NCBI RefSeq assembly: GCF_001649575.2
Contig: NC_051445.1
Coordinates: 9,483,000 to 9,546,999 of the forward strand
DNA from: Kryptolebias marmoratus
Taxonomy: Eukaryota; Chordata; Actinopteri; Cyprinodontiformes; Rivulidae
Reading direction: 5' to 3'
Length of the DNA stretch: 64,000 nucleotides
Position numbers and translations under genes: made by a program. This document shows positions 40,101 through 49,779 of the stretch, piece after piece. A model generated the notes under the pieces. It was given only the letters and a program-made list of their open reading frames with translations. It was not told the origin of the DNA and made no database searches. The first letter of the stretch is position 1, and every line of letters starts with the position of its first letter.

Positions 40101-40854
40101 TTTGTGCATGTTCACAATGATTTAACATTAAAGGTTTTAGGCACAAGTGATGTTCAGCCAAACCTGAGGATCATCTCTTACAAAACAGCTTTAGAGCCAC
40201 TGCTAAGACTGTAAAGAATACTTTTTAACGCGAAAAGGGGTTTTGTTTCGCTAAATGTGACGTAACGTAAAGATGTTGTTTCAATTGCAGAGAATACAAA
40301 ATAAGGATTAGCTGACAATCAGGTAATTTCCATCTGATAACGATGAGGAGGGGTCTTCGGAGCTACGCTGTTTCATTTAAAGCCGAGGCACCTCTTAGTC
40401 ACACCTCATGGTGGTGCTTATGAGTCATCTTCTTTAGATCCTGTTTGGGTAACATTTTATTGCAATTCATTAAATAGTTGTTGAGATGCTTCAGTTCGAT
40501 CTAGTTAATTAAAGCAACACTCGTGAACATCTGACTTCATCTATTGCTTGCCGTTTTTCTAAATTTAAACATCTTTTTTTTACTTCCATGTAGCTACTAT
40601 TAACATGATCAAATTCACCCTCTTGAGTTGTCTGTCTGGTGTATATGCAAACACACAGACTCATTCCTAATTTTCTTTCCTCTCTGTGAAGATTTTGGAA
40701 CGTGCAGCCATCAGAACCAGACAACAACGCCGCCGGCGGGCCGAGTGGAGAGGACTGTGCGGTGGTGAACAGCTACAGTCAAAGCTGGTACGATGTTCCC
40801 TGTGAATTCCTGTATCCTCGAATCTGTCAGATGGCCGCCACCCCGTTGATATAA
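37113..40854 (+). CDS. Secreted C-type lectin domain protein, complete, 5 coding exons
   Basis: Coding exons are 37113-37128, 37211-37393, 37496-37647, 37734-37855 and 40692-40854. Junctions keep frame and total 636 nt (211 aa). The order is signal peptide (STILCVLMGLLVSEITC), a short coiled-coil-like neck (EVAFLKNQLAFMKNQYKL), then one long-form C-type lectin domain. Its landmarks are CPPGWFQVEDQCF, the WIGL motif (WIGLSDSENEGDWRWADN), EPDN, GEDC, WYDVPC and a final C. There is no membrane segment, so the product is probably secreted. Calcium and sugar site 2 is altered: the usual Glu-Pro-Asn reads Glu-Pro-Asp and the usual Trp-Asn-Asp reads Trp-Tyr-Asp. Calcium-dependent mannose binding is therefore doubtful. 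The last intron is 2.8 kb and filled by a LINE carrying a solo LTR. The family is fish CD209/CLEC4-like; exact orthology is open. Confidence 0.88.
38210..39740 (-). mobile_element. LINE fragment in the last lectin intron, interrupted by a solo LTR
   Basis: It is the same family and - strand orientation as 19.4-20.5 kb. Broken reverse-transcriptase blocks (SSQLFADNMLLSASS near 39.3 kb) and the downstream LIRMPPGSL-type segment near 38.27 kb are recognisable. The element is split at 38361-38861 by an LTR. It lies antisense to the lectin transcript. It has many stops and is inactive. Confidence 0.75.
38361..38861 (+). mobile_element. Solo LTR, 501 bp, with 5-bp target-site duplication
   Basis: The element begins TGTGGTG and ends CCTGACA (TG...CA ends, TGT/ACA inverted). 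It is flanked on both sides by CTATC (38356-38360 and 38862-38866). The interrupted LINE resumes directly after, in line with the intact copy near 19.6 kb, which serves as the empty site. Inside lies AATAAA (near 38788), which can act as the LTR polyadenylation signal. There are no internal retroviral genes, so this is a recombined solo LTR. Strand is inferred from the AATAAA. Confidence 0.85.
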
Positions 40855-40904
40855 GACCCTCAAACACCCCACTTCAGAACCACAACTCAGCTTTAAAAGA
40901 TGCC

Positions 40905-40910
40905 TTTATT
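40905..40910 (-). terminator. Possible CD4-1 polyadenylation signal overlapping the lectin 3' UTR
   Basis: TTTATT is AATAAA on the - strand, 1.75 kb beyond the CD4-1 stop. I noticed no exact hexamer between them on that strand, but an ATTAAA variant near 41557 is an alternative. Confidence 0.25.
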
Positions 40911-41020
40911 GAAATCTTCATCGTACATTTATGTTTGTACATTTTACAGCTTGTTACAGTTTTCAGGTTTAAAGCAAAATCACTTTGCCTGTCAGAAAGA
41001 TCCTGTTTTGATTTTTAAGA

Positions 41021-41026
41021 AATAAA
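41021..41026 (+). terminator. Probable lectin polyadenylation signal
   Basis: AATAAA lies about 170 bases after the lectin stop at 40852-40854 and is the first on this strand. Confidence 0.5.
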
Positions 41027-41130
41027 AAAGAACATGGGCAGAAATAATACGTGTGGAATTTTTCTTTACACAACCAAGTAACTACATAACAAAAAGATTA
41101 TAGAATATTACAGAAAATATATATATGTGT

Positions 41131-41285
41131 GTGGGGTTGCAGTAGATCTGTGGTCAGTGCTACGGTTCCACAATCCTGAGGCTGCTGGGTCAGGAAGGGC
41201 AACCGGCGTAAATCAATTTCCAAATCTACCGTGTGAGTTTGCTCACTGTGGCAACCCCTGCAGAAGGGAGCAACTGAAAGAAAAA
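41131..41285 (+). mobile_element. SINE-like teleost repeat
   Basis: GCTGGGTCAGGAAGGGCAACC followed by CGGCGTAAA and the end GTGGCAACCCCTGCAGAAGG with GAGCAACTGAAAGAA match the 3' two-thirds of a common fish SINE-like repeat. An AT dinucleotide tract follows. Confidence 0.6.
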
Positions 41286-41288
41286 CAA

Positions 41289-41313
41289 TAGAATATATAT
41301 ATATATATATATA
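41289..41313. repeat. (AT)n microsatellite
   Basis: About 11 AT units directly behind the SINE-like element. Confidence 0.9.
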
Positions 41314-41570
41314 TGTGGTAAAACAAAGTCACTGACAGTAATATCAAAATTCTCAATAATTATGGTACACTGAAAGTATAAATTTCTGATTACAAAAGGG
41401 TTGGGAGAAAAAAAGTTGCCACTTTATAACTAAAACAATCAGCATCAAATCAGTATTAAAGGAACCTTTTAACCTGTCTGAAGTAAAGACTAAAAATACT
41501 CTGAGTTAAACTATTAAAGAACATTTGCCTTCAAAAACTTTCAAGGAATTTGGGGATTTAATCATTTACA

Positions 41571-41613
41571 AGGCGGCATGGTGGAGCAGTGGTTCGATGG
41601 ATGCAGAAAATGG
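41571..41613 (+). repeat. Remnant of a GGCGGCATGGTGG-type teleost repeat
   Basis: GGCGGCATGGTGGAGCAGTG followed directly by ATGGATGCAGAAAATGG joins the usual first and last bases of a common fish element. The copy is internally deleted. Confidence 0.5.
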
Positions 41614-42658
41614 AGTCTGAAAATCAAAAATGGCTGACTGTGACAATATATACATTCCTGCATGGATTACTTTCAAAAACTATCATCAGTAAACACAATG
41701 TACTGAAACTCTACTGCAGTACGTGAAAAAGACTGATATACAATCGAAAACCAGAAATATTGCTGCTTTTTCTGAACCTGAACTCTTTAAAAAGACGGAT
41801 TTTAAAAAAGATGTGTACTCTGACCAACAAGAATGTGAAGTTCTTGTTTTAAGATCATGGAACCAGAAGCCATGATTTTCTGCATTAGTGGCACAAGAAG
41901 AAACAATAATGTCAACAATTAACAATGTAATGTCAGTGTCAAGTTGGACCAAAGTGCTGTACGATAAATAAACCAAACCAAAAAGAAAAAAGATAAAAAC
42001 ACCATTTCAATAAAAGAAAATAGACAAAATTAATAAACGTTTTTAAAAAAAAATCTGAAAAGGTGAGGAGAAAAAAGGATGAAGTTTCAATTTACAACTC
42101 AAAACGAATACTACAAGATCGACTAAATTCAAATGCCAGTGAAAAAACAGGCTTTTTAAGGAATGTTTTACTCATATTTTAACCACTAAAAACATTTTGT
42201 GCTTCATCAAATCAAACATTTTCAGTTCACAAACACACAACCTTGCTTAAATGAGATATAATACAGTGGTTAACATGTTTTCGTAATCAGACTTAGAATA
42301 TTAACAATTAACCTTTTAAAACCAGCATTTTGATATGTTGTTTTTCTATTTTGTTCAAATATGGAATTTGACTGAATCACATAACACTGAATGATCTTTT
42401 TATATTTACAAATTTCTCCAGACTTCTTCATCCTTTTTCTAAACAACTGTAAAACCTGTTCAAAATGTCCAAAGAGGCTGATATATACAGCTATAAAACA
42501 AGATTTCTCTCATCTGTTGATTTGATAACCACAGCGCATTATCTTCATCTTTCAAACTCTCAGCCAGCATGTAGAGGGGCACAGTTTAGTAAAGATGATC
42601 ATCCTTTTAGGACAGAAATCCATCCGTTTCTTTGTGTCCTGATGTAAATGTCTGCATG

Positions 42659-45600
42659 TTAGTTCTTGTAGAATCCTTTGGGCTTCGGGCTGAAAAAATT
42701 AAAGATTCATTTCAAGTTAGCTACACAGTCAAAATGCAGATATTAATCTTGTTAATGCTTGTATTTAATAAAAAGGAAATTGAAGCTGAAGTTGTTAGAT
42801 TTTCAGTTTTGACATCTGTGTGAATGTAAACCTGCCATTTTGTCAGTTCAGGAAATGGTTAACGGTTCTTACTTTGTGCAATGGCAGAGTCGGTGCCTCA
42901 AGTGCCTCATCCTCCGCTGAAGAGATTCAAGAAGGAAAACAGACGGTAAAGTAACTGGTTATACAGTGCAAGCATTCTTGTTAAATCTAACGGAACGGAA
43001 CAAAGTACCTGTCGACGGCGGTAGAGGATGGATGCAACGACGAGGAGGAGGATTAGGATGACTCCAGCGCTGCAGATGGTCACCAGCATCCACACACTCA
43101 GTATGGGATCTGTGAACAGCAGAGACACGCTGAGAACATGTCACACAGAACCAGTTTCTGTCATGAAACTTTGTGGCCACAGGTTCATGCCCCTGTCATA
43201 TTTCCTGCTCTCCTCTCGCTTCCTGTGCTCACCGATCTTCAGCGTTATCTCAGCCGACGTCAGGCGGGTCTGGTTCTGCAGCAGCTCACACCTCCACGTT
43301 CCAGAATCTGCTGTGCTCAACTTGGGAATGACGAAGAGGTCGGACCGAGGGCCGGCTGTTTTACGGTGTACGGTTTTAGGATGGTACCACTTCACCTGCA
43401 TGCCAGGGAGCAGCTGACCTCCTGTGGTACAGGACAGGTTGAGCTGATTGCCAGAAATCAACTCAGTTCTTGGAGAGGGGACAACTAGAGAAAGAGAGGA
43501 GAAAAAAAGAAGAATATAAGTCTTTATTTTAATAAACAACACCTAACTGTTACATCCTGAATCAGACGTAGCATGTATCGTTAAAAAAATAACACAGCTT
43601 GTTATAAACAAGATGATAATTTGGTATTCAAGACATTTTAGATTTCCAAAAGAACAGCACTAATTCAACGTTGATAAAAAAAATTTAATCTGAAAAAATT
43701 ACAAATGCATAGTTTTCATTTGATCCCAAACAACAGATGCATTTCCTGCCGGCCTCCTCTGAATAATATGACGGTAAATGTAATATTTTACTGAATAAAA
43801 CAACCTGTTTAGTTATGCATCAGTTTATTCTTCGGGTAGAGCGAAAACACATTACTTACACCTGGAACTGATAGGTTTCTTGGTGACTGAATTACAAACA
43901 TATCAAAAAATAAATTCTTCTAAATAATTTTTTCAGATGTGAGATAAGAATAATAAGATACAATCAAGGCCGGACCTTCGAAAGGGCTTACCTCCAAGAT
44001 TTGGAGAACCCCAGAATAGTTTTAATTTATTATTTTACTTAATGTCACAGGGAAGAATTTTAATTTGTTGGGGGCGTCAGCTATCACCACTGTTACTGTC
44101 AAGGACTTTTTAAAGTTTAGAGAGCTGCAATAATAAAAAATTAAAAAATAAAAATCTGTAAGGTTTGAAATGCAACCAACAGCAACGTTTCTTCTCCAAA
44201 TTCCAGTTTAAACAAATACATCTCAAAACAACAGCTTCTTTTCACCGGATCTGTCTTTTCAGCGATGTGTTAGTCGTGCTTTGAAATTAGCTTTACTGGC
44301 AGGAAATCTAACACAGCAGCAGTGCTTCTGACTTTAGATATGTTAAAACTACGGTAAAAGTATGTGTAGTGAGCAACTCTTTCTGTAAATAGACACCTTG
44401 ACGTTTTCTGCGCACATAATCCTTGCTGTAATTTGTATGGGTTTAAAAAGAAACTGGTGGGCCCCAAAAGTACCTCTAGCCCTGAGAACGGGATAAACTT
44501 GTCTACTACTTGTTAAATAAAAAGATAAAGACATTTGTAACAACTGAAGAACAAACAAACTGCACCTAGAAATGAGTTTCGACTTACTCTGCAGCACCTC
44601 CACTTGTACAGAGCTAATGAGATGAAAGTTATTTAGAAATGTTATGGAGCACGTGTAGTTCCCGCTGTCGTCATTCTTCGCCTGTTTTCTGAACAAAGAA
44701 ATATCTCCATCCTTCGTAAAGTTTGAGTATGTCAGGCTTCTGCTATTGCCCACTAAAATCTCTGGACTGGAGGATGTTTTAGGGGTGAAGTACCACTCAA
44801 CTTTTACAATTTTCTGTATTATCTCTTGTACCATGTTGTTGGGGGTAATCGAAAAAAGGACCTTGAGGGGGAAGTTTGTGGATGTAAACTGAAGGGGAGG
44901 AGCAGGGGAGAAGCCTAAAAGACAAAAATAAACAATTATCTTCATGGTATAGATACAGCAATATGAAATAAATAATTACACACTCACAACAACTCACCTG
45001 CAACAGAAACTGAAACTGGAAACTGGAACTTTTTATCATAGACAACACACGTCCACTGTCCACTAACTTGACTTTCAGCTGTCAATGTAAGTTGTTTCCC
45101 AGCCTTTCTATTTCCCTGTGGGTCCATCCAGTAAATGTTGGGTTTTCCTAGATCTCCAGGAGTCTCCACGTTGCAACTCAGAGACATTTTATCTGAAGGC
45201 ATCACTAGTGAGGCTGGAGTCACATCCACTGGTACAAAACAAAAACACAGAGTTGATCTGTTTCATGTCAAAAAAGTATGGTTTGCTAAAACAACTGTTT
45301 TTCAAGTAGGGTATGAAAATACAGAGAAAGGGAACAGGGGTGAGTGGGAACACTTTAAGAAAGGATGCATTATAGTTGAAGTATGATGAGTTTTGTTATT
45401 TTAAAAAATGCAAAAAATCTGGAGTTTGACAAGTTAAACTTGTCTATTGGTCTTAGGTTAGAAAAGAAAAACACTAATAATCTCTGAGCAACACACTGTG
45501 GAAAAACATGCATTATATTTTCACATTTTAAATAAAATTAATGCATCATGGTCAATATAAAATGTCACATAATGTTTTGTTTTCTTACCGCTGACTTTGA

Positions 45601-46109
45601 TTATTCTAAATTTGGTGACAGAGAAATTTGGTTGAATCCCCACTTTAGAGAAGAAAGTTCTAAATTGTTCTTCTCGGATCTTTATTATGGTCAGCGAACC
45701 CAAAGACAAGAGCGTATTTTTCCACATCTCAGCTGCAAGACAAAAATCGATGACATGAATTCCCAGTATGTAAAAAATAAATCATATTTTTGACTATATC
45801 AACATTTCTCTCACGTAAATCAGTGTTTTTTCCACCCATGTGGTTGATCCAGGCAAATGCATCGCTCTGCACTGTATCAGAATGCCACTGAACATAAGTG
45901 TTTCCAGGGGGCTTCGGTATATTCAGGGTAACAGTGTCTCCTACCCGAGCATAAAACACCTCTGTAGCTCCTGGCAGAATAAGAAGGGATGCAAAGTGTT
46001 GATGTAAGTAACAACACTGTTTTTCAAATAAAATAATCTCTTTCTGTGCCTTACCAGTTGTTCGGAGCACAGTGATGAGAAAGAGGATGAACTGCATTAA
46101 CTTCTTCAT
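42659..46109 (-). CDS. cd4-1: T-cell surface glycoprotein CD4 (CD4-1 type), complete, 9 coding exons
   Basis: Coding exons in transcript order are 46109-46055, 45970-45815, 45732-45589, 45228-44998, 44914-44588, 43484-43233, 43109-43009, 42916-42873 and 42689-42659. Phases match throughout and total 1341 nt (446 aa). The layout is signal peptide (MKKLMQFILFLITVL), D1 split over two exons as in mammalian CD4, then D2, D3 and D4 on one exon each. A membrane exon (VWMLVTICSAGVILILLLV) and a short basic tail follow. The tail carries CHC, the Cys-x-Cys motif by which CD4 binds Lck, and ends NPKPKGFYKN. D2 and D4 have canonical Cys pairs (SCNV/WTCV and SCTT/WRCEL). D1 has no Cys at all and D3 only one (NYTC). 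Four Ig domains, the tail motif and the position beside COPS7A and PIANP identify CD4. It should act as the MHC class II co-receptor on T cells. Confidence 0.9.
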
Positions 46110-46123
46110 TTCGAGCTCGGTCC
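46110..46123 (-). other. cd4-1: CD4-1 5' UTR part of the first coding exon
   Basis: On the - strand TTTTTTCAG ends at 46124 and leaves 14 untranslated bases before the ATG. At least one further upstream non-coding exon is therefore expected. Confidence 0.6.
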
Positions 46124-47887
46124 TGAAAAAAATGAAGTGAGGAAATCAAGTGAGATACAGCATTTTATTATGTCGATTTGGAGTTTTCACTAATTTCTTG
46201 TTTGGTTTTAGAAACCACAAAAAGATAAGGGGACAAAACCAAATCCTTGCAGCTCAAAGCATGAGATGTGAGCTTTTTTAATACACCTATGGCAGAAGAG
46301 TATAGTCAGAAAAGCATATTGAAGATGGACGAGCAGCTATAATACAGAAGAATTAATGCAAAATCACCAGCATAGCCATAAATACCTATCTTTATGTAGA
46401 TTCCCATAAAAAGATCTACATACAGTGGAAAAAATCAATGGGCCAAGTACTGCGCCCTGTTGAACACCTTAAATCTTTGCTGGTCATTTAATATGTTTTC
46501 TAAACTATAATTTGGGCAATAATTTAGTTCTGTTTTTGGATGATATTACTGATGAAGAATAAGCCTTAAAAATATAGATTAGATGGTTCAAAACAATTGG
46601 TACCAATTTGTAACCCATGTTGACCAAGTTCAAGACTGCCTAAACTTATAACTAAATTCATACAAATATTTTGCTCAATATTTGCCTACTTTAGGTGCAA
46701 GCCAGTCACGTAGCTGTTTTAGATCATGTTACTTTAAATTAGTTTAGGATTTTATTCACCCATACTAAAGAATGGGAGGGGAAAAGTAAATAAAATGTAA
46801 TAAATAATCTTGAATCCAAGCGGATGCACGTAAATAGTGAAAAGAGACATTTTTAACTAATTACTCTTTACAACACTATTATTTTATATGTTTATCAAAT
46901 TTTGCTACATAGCTAAATGCTTTAGCAGGAAGCAACGGTGGGTTTGAGGTGGTCCCAGATTTAGAGAGATTTGAGAAGATAAAAAGACAAAAAGTTCACA
47001 GAGGTGAGAGTAGGCGGCCTGTGGAGGGCTTTGGATGAAACTGAGCAGAGAAACGCTGAAGGGAAGAGCGTACGCCGGGTTGTGGTGGGACTTGATTTAG
47101 TTAAGCTGCAGATTCTTATCCCGATCCTCCCCCTCTGCCTCTCACACCCCCCTCTTCCTCCCCTGTTCCACGAAAGACGGATCTCTCCACGCTTAACAGG
47201 AGAAAAAAGAGAGACCACAGCACAGGCAGCACACCTAGACTGTGGTTTAATGTAGACGTTTCACTGCTTTACCTTCATTTCACTCTTCCTTTACTCTTTG
47301 AGGGTTGTGTTCAAGACATGTTTAAATGCTTTCTTTTAAGAATCAGCACTGAATTAAATACAGACAATACTAATTAAATGATTTTGTTTTTCCTGTGTAT
47401 AACTTTAGTCTTGGTAATAACAATTTAACTTCTGAATAACTACAGTTTTGTATCAGTGTTTGAATTAAATATTCTCTATCAAAATCAATTAAATACAAGT
47501 GAATGCTATTTTATTTGAAGTATTTTGAATAAAGCAAACGCAGATAATGCTGCATGAGTTAAAGACAGAGTTACCGTTTAGTGAAAGAGACGAAACATTT
47601 AATGCATCCAAATCGATGCGGGTTGCTATTTATCTTATTTATGCATTTAGGATACAGATTAAGTGCAGAGTACAGATGCTTATTGTTTTATCGGACTTTA
47701 ACAAATTTAACAAAAACTGACAAAACAATATATAAAGTAATAAAAACGTAAAGTGATGCCTTGGAAGTTTTTGCTGGTGTTTCAGGAATATTATTTTTGG
47801 TAAAAACATATCAAAGTTTAGGCAAACAAATGGCCTCACGGGACTAAAGTCAAGACTACAATGTTCCTGGATCGGGTCAGCTCGGAC

Positions 47888-47949
47888 CAATAAATGCTCA
47901 ATAAATGCTCAATAAATGCTTAATAAATGCTTAATAAATGCTTAATAAA
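47888..47949. repeat. 11-bp tandem repeat (CAATAAATGCT), about 5.5 copies
   Basis: Three units start with C and then two with T in the first base. The array contains an AATAAA in every unit. It lies upstream of CD4-1, within the inferred first intron. Confidence 0.9.
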
Positions 47950-48281
47950 ATACTTTAATATCTCTAACTTTGTCTCGATTAGCTTAAAGGTCAAATTCAT
48001 ATAAAATGAAAAGTCTGTGCTGTTGAAGATTGAAGATGCAACTCAACTTCTTGTTTTAAAATTATTTCTAAAAACTGCAGACTTTTTCATCTGAGGAGTT
48101 TTCCGAAATCTGTTTAAAGTCCTTTGGATAAATGTACTAATATAAATATTCAACATATCAAAATCATATTGAAATATGTAAATATTATTTTATTAATCTG
48201 TCTAATCAATTGACAAGAACAAAAGAAGAATAATATTGTTAACGCTGTTTGTCCTGTTAATGAACAAACTGTTGTTTATAT

Positions 48282-48540
48282 CAGTCGTTCCCAAACTTCT
48301 CTTGTTTTGATTCGTTGAGACTCGTCACCCCGTAAGCCATTCAACAGAGCCTTGTTAAAAATTATAATAAGTTTTTATGCATTTATCATAATTATTTTTA
48401 TTTTTATAACAGTTATGGTTAAATATTCGATTGTCAATCATGTTTAAAGTGAATTTGGTTCCTGCAGATTCCCTCAGGACCTTACAATTGGCGTTTCATG
48501 TCCTCAAGTTGGGTCCCGACCCCAACTTTGGGAACCTCTG
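48282..48540. mobile_element. hAT-type MITE, 259 bp
   Basis: The ends are CAGTCGTTCCCAAACTT and AACTTTGGGAACCTCTG, imperfect inverted repeats of about 17 bases typical of hAT elements. Internal sequence includes the usual TTGGGTCCCGACCCC box. Flanking 8-mers (GTTTATAT and ATCTCTAT) are too diverged to prove a target duplication. There is no coding capacity. Confidence 0.75.
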
Positions 48541-49713
48541 ATCTCTATCAAAGAATTTAAACTCCTGAAAATGTTTTCTATCACCGGTCACATTTGACAT
48601 GACCAACAAGTAAATAGTTTTTTTTATTCTTATAGTGAGATTGAAATGAGGGTCAGAGTGAAATCGACGATTAGCAGAAGTTCAGTTTCTGCACCTGGAG
48701 AGGTTTAACTCAGAAACCACGACAATCACACCTGCAGCAGGATGAAGCTTCAGCAGCAGATTCAACAGTGATGAGGAGGAGGGAGGGGAGGATGAAGGTC
48801 AAACACAACAGAAGGGTGAAGGAGAAAGGCAGGGTTACGTTTACTTCTTTACTAAAGTGGATCTGTTTGCTTTCTTAGTTTTATTTTTTAATATGCTTTT
48901 GCAAGCGTTACCTAAGAGTCTTAGTTGTCTTTAATTTTACTTCATATGAAAGATGTAAATTTGTTGTTTGTGCCGTTAACAAAATAAATAAATCTGCCTG
49001 GTGCCCCCTTATTTATTTAGTAAAATCAGTAATAAGAAATACCTGCTTGTGGGCAATAAAGTTACTTGTACCAGTGCACACAAATCAGAGTTGACGGTGT
49101 GACCTCACAATATGCTCATAATGTTATATTGTATGGGTTTATGCAAAATTAATGCCCTTGCATAAAAGTTTTATTACATTTATATTATAATGTAATTGCA
49201 TTTTAAATTCCTAATTTGCAAAATGCAGATGAAGTGCACGCAGAGCGGCGGTCCATTCTGTCCATTCTGTGTCAGCTGCCCTGTACTTACCTGAATGCAA
49301 AATTAATTTAACAAGTTAAAAAAAGACACAGTACCTACTGCAAAAAAGTCATTTATTAAATTATAGGTGAGTGGCATTTCCATGTTTGCCATTGTTTCTT
49401 TGTTTAGGATTTCGTATTTTACTGACTAGCTCATATTTTTTCTTTTGTAAAACATTCACAAAGGGGGAAAAAAACACAATTCTGTTGATTTAAATGTATT
49501 TTAGAGGAACTATAATTATACAAATTTATATTAAAAAAAACATTCTATTTAGGCCTCGCTAGGCCTGTTGAACTCTTGTGAATTTATGGCTCAAAATTAT
49601 TCAAAAACACAATAAATTCTTAATTATTCCATAAGTTTATAACTGCTTATACATCGTAAAACAAGTGTAAACTCAGGCAAAATCAAAACTATATTTTTTT
49701 AAAGCATACTTAC

Positions 49714-49742
49714 GATCGTCACTGAAGGTGCTCAGCGATCCG
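49714..49742 (-). other. cd4-1: Candidate CD4-1 leader exon
   Basis: On the - strand a perfect GTAAGT donor (49713-49708) follows a short stretch that lies about 20-45 bases after a TATA motif. It would splice 3.6 kb to the acceptor at 46124. The exact transcription start is unknown. Confidence 0.35.
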
Positions 49743-49759
49743 GAGTCAGGCGGAAATGC

Positions 49760-49765
49760 TTTATA
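49760..49765 (-). promoter_or_regulatory. Candidate TATA box for CD4-1
   Basis: TATAAA on the - strand lies about 46 bases upstream of the GTAAGT donor. The spacing suits a short non-coding first exon. It is supported only by position and motif. Confidence 0.35.
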
Positions 49766-49779
49766 TTTATCAAATGAAC

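Noticed and set aside
46961..47255. Overlapping open frames on both strands upstream of CD4-1
   Set aside because: GC-richer but without matching splice sites or recognisable protein; could be regulatory, but nothing shows it.
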